DNA from: Bacteroidales bacterium
GTDB taxonomy: Bacteria; Bacteroidota; Bacteroidia; Bacteroidales; UBA932
Assembly (NCBI GenBank): GCA_016287875.1
Contig: JAEEXQ010000012.1
Coordinates: forward strand, 1-45,864
Direction of reading: 5' to 3'
Length of the DNA: 45,864 nt
In this document: positions 7,409 to 15,356 of the stretch, piece after piece
Layout of the letters: each line of letters starts with the position of its first letter
Position numbering within the stretch: position 1 is the stretch's first letter
The notes under the pieces: model-generated
The model's database searches: none
Told to the model about the DNA's origin: nothing
The model's input: the letters and a program-made list of their open reading frames with translations, nothing else
Position numbers and translations under genes: made by a program

Positions 7409-9057
7409 GTTATTCCTTGATGGTTTTTCCACTCTTGGGGAGTAAGGCCGGTGCGGGCCTTGAAAGTGCGGAAGAAGGTCTGCTCGTTGGCAAAACCTGC
7501 TTCGTCGCCTATATCGGAAAGGCGTACCCCCTTGCGCTCCAGCATCAGTTTCTGGGCATAGCGCACGCGGTAGTCCGCCACGAATTCAGGGAAGGTGCAT
7601 CCGTGCTGGGTGTTGATGGCGGCGGATACATAGGTCACGTTCGTGCCCAGGGCTACCGCCACATCCGTCTTGGTAAGGCCCTTCTTGGTGAAGATCTTCT
7701 CGTTCTCCATCAGCGCTATTATGCGGGCCATCAACGCGGGGCTGGCCTGGGCCTGGGTGACTTCTTCCGGCTTCTTGCGGAGTATGAAGAAGAGGGCCAC
7801 GGCGACCAGCATACCTATCAGCAGTATCATCAGCACACGGCCGCGCGTCACCTCGGCAAGCTCTCCAGTGTGGAGTATCATCGCCGTGGCGACGGGGGCG
7901 AAGTTGTTCCCCGCAAGGAAGTTGCCTCCCTCCGCAATGGTGCCGCCGAGCAGGGCGATACGCCCTCCGGGCATAAGCACGAGGTTGGGGTCGGGGATGG
8001 TTTTCTCCTCTGAAATATCCGCATAGAAAAGGGTCAAGGGAGCCTTGCCGCCCTCGAAGGTGGGGTCGTAGTCGATCCTGACGGCATAGAACACGCCCGT
8101 GCTGTCCATAGCGGGGGCATAGGCCTGGCGGGCGGGTCTGTCCACCAGCAATCTGTTCGCATACTGGAGCTTGGCGCCCATCAGCCCCTCGGTGGGCAGG
8201 GGGAATTCGGTCTCAAGTTCGGAGAAAGACTCCCCGGAAACCTTGAGTATCCCGGGATGGCCGTCTTCGCGGGAGCAGGCCAGCAGCAGATAGGCGTACT
8301 CCCCTATGGCGTCGTTGGAGTAGGAAGAACTCGCCTGCTGGGACAGCGGGACCCACTTGTCGAGGACGCTGTCGCGGAAGGGTTCTCCGTTCATACGGTC
8401 CACTATCCCCTCCAGATTCTGCCCGCGGTTGCCGACGCCGGAAAAGATTATGGCGTTGTCGGGGCCGCTCCTGAATATGTAGGGCCCGGTACGCGGCTCG
8501 GCTGCGGATTTGAGATGGGTGAATCCCTTGCCGGGAGTCCAGATCTCGATGTCGTCGTCGGCATACCAGTTGCCGGATACCAGGACCTGCCCGTCGGGCA
8601 GAAGCGCGGCGGACGAGAAGGCCCTCTTGCGGTCCATTATGCAGAGGGGGATGAAGCTGTGGGAGAAAGGATCGTAGCGCTCGACCCCCCAGCTCTGGCC
8701 TATCCCGAAGGATTCGGAACAGCCGCCGCCCAGCATCACGGTGCCATCTTCCAGTATGGCGGCCATAGCGCCATCGTGCGTGTAGGTCATCTGCATCGTA
8801 TGCCAGGCGCCGTCCCTGAAGTACTCGGCGGTGGAGGTGGGGACGAAGCCCTCGGTGTGCCCGCCGAAGACGGTGAGTTCGTCGTTCAGCAGCATTGCAC
8901 GATGCGACGTCCTGGCGGTGTTAAGAGCCGGCAGGTGCTCGATGGACATCTTATATGCGGAGATGTTGCCGATGCTGGTCGAATACTGCTCGCCCGTTTT
9001 GCCGGAGGAGCAGGCCACCATCAGTAACGCCGTGAGTATCAACAAAATCTTGTGCAC
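7405..9057 (-). CDS. Membrane-anchored AraC-type regulator with extracytoplasmic Kelch-like sensor
   Basis: The protein of about 550 residues starts with a lipoprotein-like signal (LILTALLMVACSSGK). Residues about 25-400 are a Kelch/galactose-oxidase-like propeller (repeats such as ELTVFGGHTEG, GTVMLGGGCSES, GQVLVSGNWYAD, RIALLGGTIAEGG). A single membrane segment follows at about 406-426 (VLMILLIGMLVAVALFFIL, then basic RKK), and residues about 445-545 are an AraC/HTH_18 DNA-binding domain ending in IGDEAGFANEQTFFRTFKARTGLTPQEW. This architecture would read an envelope signal and act directly on DNA from the membrane. GTG at 9057 or TTG at 9072 could be the start. It overlaps the phosphoesterase lipoprotein gene by 4 bp. 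If the N-terminus is truly lipidated, it also passes through the membrane a second time, which is unusual. Confidence 0.8.
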   Translation of the reverse strand: MHKILLILTALLMVACSSGKTGEQYSTSIGNISAYKMSIEHLPALNTARTSHRAMLLNDELTVFGGHTEGFVPTSTAEYFRDGAWHTMQMTYTHDGAMAAILEDGTVMLGGGCSESFGIGQSWGVERYDPFSHSFIPLCIMDRKRAFSSAALLPDGQVLVSGNWYADDDIEIWTPGKGFTHLKSAAEPRTGPYIFRSGPDNAIIFSGVGNRGQNLEGIVDRMNGEPFRDSVLDKWVPLSQQASSSYSNDAIGEYAYLLLACSREDGHPGILKVSGESFSELETEFPLPTEGLMGAKLQYANRLLVDRPARQAYAPAMDSTGVFYAVRIDYDPTFEGGKAPLTLFYADISEEKTIPDPNLVLMPGGRIALLGGTIAEGGNFLAGNNFAPVATAMILHTGELAEVTRGRVLMILLIGMLVAVALFFILRKKPEEVTQAQASPALMARIIALMENEKIFTKKGLTKTDVAVALGTNVTYVSAAINTQHGCTFPEFVADYRVRYAQKLMLERKGVRLSDIGDEAGFANEQTFFRTFKARTGLTPQEWKNHQGIT

Positions 9058-9060
9058 CCA

Positions 9061-9068
9061 CAAATATA
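9061..9068 (-). promoter_or_regulatory. -7 box at the Kelch-AraC regulator gene
   Basis: TATATTTG on the minus strand matches TAnnTTTG and ends 3 bases before the GTG at 9057. Used as a promoter, it would give a leaderless transcript starting at GTG. Confidence 0.4.
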
Positions 9069-9093
9069 ACAATTATTTGTCTTACTTGCGGGC

Positions 9094-10302
9094 TTATTTG
9101 GAAGACTGCCGGACCAAACGGCCGGAGGCACTCTCCAGGCTCTCGGAGGGCTCGATGATATTGTAGTCCTTCCAGAAGTCGGGATCGAGGAAGAGAGGGG
9201 CCTGGTCCACCAGTACGTCGTTGGAGCGGAACTGCCCGGCGCGCGGTATCTGCACGGCCGGTTCTATCTTGTCGGTGACCACGAGTTCGCTGACGGCAGT
9301 GTAGGCCGTGGCCAGCAGGCGCCTCTTCCAGTCGCAGTTGAAGGCCATCTGCGAACGGAAATAATCCAGCCTCATCCGTCCGTCCTCGCCGGGGCCATAG
9401 GAGGCCACTATGGAGAGTTCCTTGGGGGTGAAGCGCAGCCCGGCGGGCCGGCGGAGCAGCATCATCCGGGTGGCCTTGACGGGATCGGACATATCCAGCG
9501 ACAGCTCCACGCGCCGGAATGCCAGGCTCTCCCTGTCGATGTAGATGCGCCCGCGGTATAGAGGATAGTCGGCGCGGACGGCCGGTTCCACCGAAATCAC
9601 GAAATTCAGCCGATCGCCTATGTAGGCCGGGGATTCCATCTTGAAGGTATACAGTTCGAGGTCGGTGGGATTGAAGATGATGTCGGGATTCTTCACCACG
9701 TCTAGGGTGGTGGCGGTGTTGGGGCCGCCGACCATCACCACGCTGAGGGTGTCGCGTCGGCGCTGGCTCACGATGATGCGGCTTTTCTCCAGGGCGGTCC
9801 TGTCCCCGGAGATGCTGCGCCAGGCGTAGGAGTGTTTGTACATCCTGGCGACTGCCTCGTTGACGGCTATGTAGCGCTGGCGCTTGCGTATGGTCTCGCG
9901 GTAGAAGCAGCGCAGCAGTTCATCCCGGTCAGGATAGTTCTCTTTTATCTTGTCAACCGCTGCCCGCACTATCCGGTCCGGATCGCCGCTGATGATGGAG
10001 GCTTCCTGCAGGGGATAGGCCATAGGAGGGAGAAGCACCTTCATCCCTTCTTCGGCATCGAGGGTGAGGCTGCGGTAGCCGAGATGGGTGAAGCCGAGCT
10101 TGCTTATGGGAGAGTCGGACTTTATTACGAAAGTGCCGTCTTCGTTGGTGACCGTGGCTATGCCCCGGTCCGGGATATAGACGCTCGCGGCGGCCACGGG
10201 GCGGCGGCTCTGCGCATCGACTACCGAGCCCCTTACCGAGTATTCCAGTGATTGTGGCTGCAGCATCAGCGCTGAAAGCAGCAAAGTGATGATTGACAGC
10301 AT
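9094..10302 (-). CDS. Carboxypeptidase-regulatory-like domain protein, secreted
   Basis: The 402-residue protein starts with a signal peptide (MLSIITLLLSALMLQPQS). Residues about 22-100 form a CarboxypepD_reg-like domain (VRGSVVDAQSRRPVAAASVYIPDRGIATVTNEDGTFVI...GYRSLTL), a beta-sandwich often found at the N-terminus of Bacteroidetes outer-membrane proteins. The remainder, to about 380, is a strand-rich region of the type attached to this domain in Bacteroidetes, with no visible catalytic motif. Localisation to the periplasmic face of the outer membrane is inferred. The ATG at 10302 is chosen because it starts the signal peptide; the open frame runs on upstream. The gene precedes the Kelch-AraC regulator by 36 bp on the same strand. 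Confidence 0.7.
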   Translation of the reverse strand: MLSIITLLLSALMLQPQSLEYSVRGSVVDAQSRRPVAAASVYIPDRGIATVTNEDGTFVIKSDSPISKLGFTHLGYRSLTLDAEEGMKVLLPPMAYPLQEASIISGDPDRIVRAAVDKIKENYPDRDELLRCFYRETIRKRQRYIAVNEAVARMYKHSYAWRSISGDRTALEKSRIIVSQRRRDTLSVVMVGGPNTATTLDVVKNPDIIFNPTDLELYTFKMESPAYIGDRLNFVISVEPAVRADYPLYRGRIYIDRESLAFRRVELSLDMSDPVKATRMMLLRRPAGLRFTPKELSIVASYGPGEDGRMRLDYFRSQMAFNCDWKRRLLATAYTAVSELVVTDKIEPAVQIPRAGQFRSNDVLVDQAPLFLDPDFWKDYNIIEPSESLESASGRLVRQSSK

Positions 10303-10362
10303 GATTACTAGTTTTGGTCCGTGGTTTTTACTACAAAAATTGTGCTGACGGCCGCTTTTTGA

Positions 10363-10370
10363 TATATTTG
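10363..10370 (+). promoter_or_regulatory. -7 box for the 172-residue lipoprotein gene
   Basis: TATATTTG on the plus strand matches TAnnTTTG and lies 44 bases upstream of the ATG at 10415, in the divergent gap shared with the minus-strand gene starting at 10302. Confidence 0.5.
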
Positions 10371-10414
10371 CGTGCAAGTTTCGCGGAGTTCCCGGATTAT
10401 ATCTGCAAAACGAA

Positions 10415-10933
10415 ATGAAAATGAAAAAGATTCTCTGTGCAATCGCTTTGCTTGCAGGCCTCAGTTCCTGCAATGGTTTATTGAATACCGATCCGCCCAT
10501 CGTAGACTGGGCGCCGGTGGTTGTCTATATTGACGCGGTGGATACCCAAGGCAATTCCATCATCACGGACGGAATGCCGGGGGTGTCCCTGACCTTCCAG
10601 GGCAAGACCTACGAGGCCAAGACGGAAAAACAGGCCTGGGAGGATGCCCACGCACAAACCAAAGCTTATCTGGCCAGGATGTACGGCCTGTTTACCCGGA
10701 AATATGAAGACGAGGACGGCGACAGCCGCTACTTCCTTGTTTTCGGCGAGATCGACGGCGCGGCAGATATGGACGAAGACATAGTGCTGCACTGGCCCAA
10801 TGGCGGAGTGGACACTATCCACTACCACTGCTCCGACCATCAGGAGAGTCCTGTAATCAGATGTAAAAGGTCTTGGAAACTGAACGGAGAAGAACACGAA
10901 GGCCCCGTCTTCAAGTTCACCTTCACTGAATAG
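10415..10933 (+). CDS. Small lipoprotein of unknown function
   Basis: The 172-residue protein has a lipoprotein signal (MKMKKILCAIALLAGLSSCNG, lipobox LSSC). The mature part contains a strand-rich region (VVVYIDAVDTQGNSII, VSLTFQGKTYEA) and an acidic segment (EDEDGDSRYF), and is similar in layout to small Bacteroidales lipoproteins with Ig-like folds, but I cannot assign a family. It is expressed alone and converges on the CDF transporter gene, with only 4 bp between the two stop codons and no terminator hairpin in that gap. Confidence 0.6.
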   Translation: MKMKKILCAIALLAGLSSCNGLLNTDPPIVDWAPVVVYIDAVDTQGNSIITDGMPGVSLTFQGKTYEAKTEKQAWEDAHAQTKAYLARMYGLFTRKYEDEDGDSRYFLVFGEIDGAADMDEDIVLHWPNGGVDTIHYHCSDHQESPVIRCKRSWKLNGEEHEGPVFKFTFTE

Positions 10934-10937
10934 ACGG

Positions 10938-11837
10938 CTATTCTCCCTCCCCCTCCTTGAGGGGTTCCATATGGACTATAATATGGGCATCTGAACCGAA
11001 GCGGGCGCGAAAGTTCCGTTCCACCTCCGTGGCAATGGCATGCGCCTGCTTCAGTGTCATTTCCCCGTCCAGCCGGATGTGCACTTCGGCAGCGATGTGC
11101 TTGCCTATGCGGCGGGTGCGCAGCTGGTGAGGATCCTCCACGCCGGGGACGCGCCCTATGACATCCAGCATCTCGTTTTCGGTTTCTGCAGGAAGGGATT
11201 TGTCGGTAAGCTCTCCGAAACTCGGCCCCAGCAGGTCCCAGGCAACCTTCACCAGCATCGCGCCTACCACTATGGCGGCTAAGGGGTCGAGCACCGTCCA
11301 TCTGTCTCCCAGAAGTATGGCCCCGCCTATACCTATGGCCGCGCCGATGGAAGACAGGGCGTCGGAGCGGTGGTGCCAGGCGTTGGCGGTCAGCGCCGTG
11401 GAGTCGAGATGCCGGCCTTTGATGCGGGTGTATTGATAGAGGGCTTCTTTGACGACTATGGAGATAAGGGCCGCCCAGAGTGCGAGCATTCCGGGTTTTT
11501 CGAGCTCTGCGCCCTGCAGCCACAGGGCCAGTTTCTCTGCTCCGTTCACCACTATTCCTATTGCGGCGGCCACCAGGGCGAGGCCTATCAGCAGGGTAGC
11601 GAGCGTCTCGTATTTCCCGTGGCCGTAGTCGTGGTCTTCGTCCTGAGGCTGGGCACTGATCCGCACGAACACCATCACGACGACGTCCGTCACGAAATCG
11701 GATACCGAATGCACCGCATCGGAAACCATAGCGGCGCTATGTCCCACTACGCCCGCCACCAGCTTAAGCACCACCAGCAGCAGGTTCAGGACGCTTCCCA
11801 CGAAGGTCACGCGCATTATCTGACGCTCGCGTTCCAT
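10938..11837 (-). CDS. Cation diffusion facilitator (CDF) family transporter
   Basis: This 299-residue inner-membrane protein has the CDF layout: about six membrane segments in residues 1-210 and a cytoplasmic C-terminal domain (about 215-295, VEDPHQLRTRRIGKHIAAEVHIRLDG). Metal sites are visible in SDAVHSVSD (TM2), YGHGKYE and HHRSDAL (TM5). Members export Zn2+, Fe2+, Mn2+ or Co2+ by proton exchange; the His/Asp pairs in both TM2 and TM5 suit zinc or a similar ion, but the substrate is not certain. The ATG follows directly after the stop of the GH109-like gene, so the two are co-transcribed and probably translationally coupled. Confidence 0.88.
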   Translation of the reverse strand: MERERQIMRVTFVGSVLNLLLVVLKLVAGVVGHSAAMVSDAVHSVSDFVTDVVVMVFVRISAQPQDEDHDYGHGKYETLATLLIGLALVAAAIGIVVNGAEKLALWLQGAELEKPGMLALWAALISIVVKEALYQYTRIKGRHLDSTALTANAWHHRSDALSSIGAAIGIGGAILLGDRWTVLDPLAAIVVGAMLVKVAWDLLGPSFGELTDKSLPAETENEMLDVIGRVPGVEDPHQLRTRRIGKHIAAEVHIRLDGEMTLKQAHAIATEVERNFRARFGSDAHIIVHMEPLKEGEGE

Positions 11838-13229
11838 TTATTGGCGTAAATATAGCTTTATTCCGTCAAGCTTGTCCCATTCACCGCGGGTGAAGTCGGG
11901 CATAATGACCGGCTTGGAGCCGTGGTTGATGGAAACTTCCGTGAGTTCCACCAGCGAACTCCACTCCGCCGCATCATAGACATCTTCGTCGAGCGGCAGA
12001 CCGTTGTGGAGGCAGTAGATCAGGCGGTAGTCCATTATGAAATCCATTCCGCCGTGACCGCCGACCTTGCGGGCAAGGTCCTCTATCTCCCGGGCTATGG
12101 GGTGCTTGAATACGGCGAGCAGCGAATCCCTCTTTGCGTCGCTCATATACTTCTCGGCATCGAGGTCGTCCGAAGAGAGTATCTCTGCGGCATCGCTCCC
12201 GAGGGCGAGGCCCGGGGAGGGGTATTTGTTGGCATAGCCCTTCGTCCCGACAATCTGATACATCCTGTTGTAGGGGCGGGGGGTCACGACATCGTGCTCT
12301 ACGAGGATAGTCTTGCCGTTATGGGTACGGATCATGGTCGAAGTCAGATCACCGTTCTCATATTTCACGGCACCCTTACCGTAGCGTTCGTCAGCCTTGG
12401 CCTGGCCGGCGAAGGCCCCGGTATCCATCGACACCAGTTCCTCCATCCTGTCGCCCCTGTGGATGCCGAGCACCTGGCAGACGGGGCCGATGCCGTGGGT
12501 AGGATACACGTCACCGTGGTGATCCTTGTTGTAGGTCATACGCCAGTCGCCCTGATAATTGTCCCACCAGGGGTCGAGGTTGTGGTGATAGGAGCCCTCT
12601 ACGTGGACCACGTCCCCGAAGAGCCCCTGCTGAGCCATATTAAGGCAGGTCAGTTCGAAAAAGTCGTAGCAGCAGTTTTCCAGCATTATGCAATGCTTGC
12701 GGGTCCTCTCGGAAGTGTTCACCAGGGCCCAGCACTCTTCGATGCTGGTCGCCGCCGGCACCTCAACCGCAACGTGCTTGCCATGCTCCATGGCATAGAC
12801 GGCCATAGTGGTGTGCATCTGCCAGGGAACGGACAGATAAACGAGATCGACATCGTCAAGCTCGCAAAGCTCCTTCCATCCCTCCTCTCCGGAGAACTCG
12901 TGGATGGCTTTGGGAGCGCCCCTTTTCACCAGGCTACGCTGGGCGCGCTCAATCCTTTCGGGCAGTAGGTCACACAGTGCCACCACGGATGCGTGCTCGA
13001 TGTAGGCCATCCTCTTGGGAACGTCCTTGCCCCTGTCGCCAAGGCCGATGATGCCGACGCGGACCGTTTCGATGGGGTCGCAGGCGAAGCCCAGCATACT
13101 TTGCTGCCCGGCCGGTCTCGGCGGAGTATTGTAAACGATCTTGCCGTCCCGGATTTTGTAGCCGTAATCACTTGTGCAGGCACTGGCGACTAATACGAGT
13201 GCCACGAAAAGGAATAATTTCTTTATCAT
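11838..13229 (-). CDS. Gfo/Idh/MocA-family lipoprotein, GH109-like
   Basis: The 463-residue protein starts with a lipoprotein signal (MIKKLFLFVALVLVASACTSDY). Residues about 55-180 are a Rossmann domain (VRVGIIGLGDRGKDV) for tightly bound NAD, followed by the oxidoreductase domain with YPTHGIGPVCQVLGI near 236-250. That block and EGSYHHNLDPWWDNYQGDWR resemble GH109 alpha-N-acetylgalactosaminidases, which cleave through an NAD-dependent oxidation-elimination step. Export as a lipoprotein is usual for Bacteroidales members of this family. Substrate specificity cannot be read from sequence. Its start overlaps the stop of the DUF5009 gene by 4 bp, so it sits in an operon of membrane protein, glycosidase-like enzyme and CDF transporter. 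Confidence 0.75.
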   Translation of the reverse strand: MIKKLFLFVALVLVASACTSDYGYKIRDGKIVYNTPPRPAGQQSMLGFACDPIETVRVGIIGLGDRGKDVPKRMAYIEHASVVALCDLLPERIERAQRSLVKRGAPKAIHEFSGEEGWKELCELDDVDLVYLSVPWQMHTTMAVYAMEHGKHVAVEVPAATSIEECWALVNTSERTRKHCIMLENCCYDFFELTCLNMAQQGLFGDVVHVEGSYHHNLDPWWDNYQGDWRMTYNKDHHGDVYPTHGIGPVCQVLGIHRGDRMEELVSMDTGAFAGQAKADERYGKGAVKYENGDLTSTMIRTHNGKTILVEHDVVTPRPYNRMYQIVGTKGYANKYPSPGLALGSDAAEILSSDDLDAEKYMSDAKRDSLLAVFKHPIAREIEDLARKVGGHGGMDFIMDYRLIYCLHNGLPLDEDVYDAAEWSSLVELTEVSINHGSKPVIMPDFTRGEWDKLDGIKLYLRQ

Positions 13230-14329
13230 ACTTTAAGGAAAATTTTATTCTTATACATCAGGGCCAGAATGGCGAGCAGGATGGACGCATTGGCGAAAGC
13301 GATGATTACCGGGTAGCAGGCAAGAGCGCTGAAACCGTGAAGCAAGGACTCCGATACGGAAGAGAAGTTCACGACCTCGCCTATGCAGTAGGCCGTGATG
13401 GCATTCATCCCGTATATCTTAAGCCAGCCGGCAGCTTTGTGCCACCCCCGCACATCTACCAGATAATAGCTGAGCGCCGCCAGGAGGAAACATATTCCGC
13501 CCGAATACAGGGTCATGCTGGAAGACCATATCTTCTTGACGATAGGGAATATGGGAGATATGGCCAGGCCTGCGGCGACAAGGGCCGCACCCGTCAGCGC
13601 AAGCAGCAGGGCGCGTTTCGGCCGGGAGTGCTTCCCGCTCCTTAGCATCTGCCCCGCGAAGCAGCCCAGCAGCACGGTGACCGCGAAGTTCAGGCTGGAG
13701 AGTATCCAGGTATATTGATATCCCGTACGGAAGCGCCAGCTGCCGTCTTCGAGGAACTTGACGCCGTCCCGGTGCACGCCGAGGACGGCCTTATCTACCG
13801 TCATAGCTATGTTGTCCTGAGGGTCGAGGTTCATCCCGGTACAGGCGAAGGCGGCCCAGTAGGCCGCGAAGAGGAGTACGGTGACGACGACCTGCCACCC
13901 GGGCTTGCAATGCACGAAGAGCAGCGCGGCCACTACATAGCCCACGGCGATGGACTGGAGGGTGTTGGCATAGGGATGGAACATCTTCCAGCTGAAGTCC
14001 AGCAGGCTCCCCTGTACTATCCATCCAAGGAGGAAGAGTAGGCAGAAGCGCTTCAATATCTTTCGGTAGAAGATCCCGTCCGGCCGGGCGAGAGTCTTGT
14101 ACTTGGCCATCGAGAAGGGGATGGTGATGCCGGACATGAAAAGGAAGAGCGGCATAATGATATCCCACAGCACGAATCCCTCCCAAGCGCTATGCTGCAA
14201 CTGGGTGGAGAGCCAGGCGGTGCCGTCAGGAAACACTTCGCAAAAAGCCCTGAGGACAGGCCCCAGGAACAAAAGCAGGAACATATCCGCTCCGCGGAGT
14301 AAATCCAATGATAATAATCGTTCTTTCAT
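13226..14329 (-). CDS. DUF5009 / HGSNAT-like membrane protein
   Basis: The 367-residue polytopic protein begins MKERLLSLDLLRGADMFLLL, the typical start of the DUF5009 and heparan-alpha-glucosaminide N-acetyltransferase-like family, and continues with PLFLFMSGITIPFS near 75-88 and about ten hydrophobic segments. Relatives are thought to be transmembrane acyltransferases acting on sugars, but this function is inferred from the family. It heads the operon with the GH109-like gene and the CDF transporter. The ATG at 14329 is the conserved family start; an open frame continues upstream to 14458 and is ignored. Confidence 0.75.
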   Translation of the reverse strand: MKERLLSLDLLRGADMFLLLFLGPVLRAFCEVFPDGTAWLSTQLQHSAWEGFVLWDIIMPLFLFMSGITIPFSMAKYKTLARPDGIFYRKILKRFCLLFLLGWIVQGSLLDFSWKMFHPYANTLQSIAVGYVVAALLFVHCKPGWQVVVTVLLFAAYWAAFACTGMNLDPQDNIAMTVDKAVLGVHRDGVKFLEDGSWRFRTGYQYTWILSSLNFAVTVLLGCFAGQMLRSGKHSRPKRALLLALTGAALVAAGLAISPIFPIVKKIWSSSMTLYSGGICFLLAALSYYLVDVRGWHKAAGWLKIYGMNAITAYCIGEVVNFSSVSESLLHGFSALACYPVIIAFANASILLAILALMYKNKIFLKV

Positions 14330-14409
14330 CCTGAAAATGAGGTGTGAATATACGGATTTTCCGCGTTTTATCAAAGCATTTTCCTCTTGCAACAGAAGAT
14401 CCTGTTTCG

Positions 14410-14417
14410 TAACTTCG
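14410..14417 (+). promoter_or_regulatory. -7 box for the BRO-N gene
   Basis: TAACTTCG on the plus strand is one base from TAnnTTTG and ends 17 bases before the ATG at 14435. Variants with TTCG or TTGC are also seen upstream of aroB. Confidence 0.4.
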
Positions 14418-14434
14418 CAGAAAACGAGAGTCAT

Positions 14435-15277
14435 ATGAGCCAGAAAGAAGCGCTCCAACTATTTGGAGACAAAACAATAAGAACCGCCTGGAGCGAAGAT
14501 GATGAGAAGTGGTACTTCTCTATTATTGATGTGGTTTACGTACTTACAGATAGTGTAGACGCTTCTGCGTATTGGAGAAAACTAAAAGAGCGGCTACTCA
14601 AAGAGGGGAACGAAACCGTGACAACTTGTCACACTTTCAAAATGAAAGCTGCTGACGGTAAAATGCGTCAAACAGATGTTGCCGATCAAGAACAATTATT
14701 CAGATTGATACAATCTATCCCTTCACCTAAGGCAGAACCTTTCAAACAGTGGATGGCTAAGGTTGCCAGCGAGCGGATTGACGAGATGCAAGACCCAGAA
14801 AAAGCTATCGACAGGGGTTATGAGTATTATCGCCGTCTCGGTTATTCGGAAGCGTGGATTAACGAGCGCATGAAGGGCAAGGATGCACGCAAGGCCCTCA
14901 CTGACGAATGGCAGAGAACAGGTGTCTCTGGCCAGCAGTACGCCACGCTTACAGATATCATCACCCAAGAATGGTCTGGAATGACCACTCGTCAATACAA
15001 GCGTTTCAAAGGATTGAAAAAGGAGAATCTCCGGGACCATATGACAAGAACGGAGAGCGCCCTAAACACACTTGCAGAAGTGGCTGCGACTGAGCTCTCC
15101 CAAAAAGTTGACCCAAAAGGATTCATAGCACAAAAATCCGTCGCCAAGCGAGGTGGTAAAGTTGCAGCCACAGCCCGCAAAGAACTAGAGAAACAACTGG
15201 GACAAAGCGTTGTCACTCGCAAGAATGCCAAAGCGTTATATAGCCCGGATTCCCCTAAAGAGATAGAGGATCAGTAA
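14435..15277 (+). CDS. BRO-N domain protein (phage antirepressor / DinD-like)
   Basis: The 280-residue protein has a BRO-N-like N-terminus (about 8-110: TIRTAWSEDDEKWYFSIIDVVYVLTDSVDASAYWRKLKERL...TDVADQEQLFRLIQSIPSPKAEPFKQWM), a fold shared by phage antirepressors, baculovirus BRO proteins and DNA-damage-inducible DinD. The middle (about 120-210) is charged and helical, and the C-terminus is rich in basic Ala/Lys residues (GKVAATARKELEKQL) suited to DNA contact. No integrase or other phage gene is present nearby, so it is an isolated, chromosomal member. GC content is lower than in flanking genes. The ATG at 14435 was chosen over one 48 bases upstream because it fits the family start and lies 17 bases downstream of a promoter box. 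Confidence 0.75.
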   Translation: MSQKEALQLFGDKTIRTAWSEDDEKWYFSIIDVVYVLTDSVDASAYWRKLKERLLKEGNETVTTCHTFKMKAADGKMRQTDVADQEQLFRLIQSIPSPKAEPFKQWMAKVASERIDEMQDPEKAIDRGYEYYRRLGYSEAWINERMKGKDARKALTDEWQRTGVSGQQYATLTDIITQEWSGMTTRQYKRFKGLKKENLRDHMTRTESALNTLAEVAATELSQKVDPKGFIAQKSVAKRGGKVAATARKELEKQLGQSVVTRKNAKALYSPDSPKEIEDQ

Positions 15278-15331
15278 AAGGATGCTTTTGACCATTATAA
15301 CACGGTCCTATGATAAGTGATTAATAATCTG

Positions 15332-15339
15332 TATTTTTG
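15332..15339 (+). promoter_or_regulatory. -7 box for the Cys-rich repeat lipoprotein gene
   Basis: TATTTTTG on the plus strand matches TAnnTTTG and ends 17 bases before the ATG at 15357. Confidence 0.5.
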
Positions 15340-15356
15340 CAACAAAACACACGATA

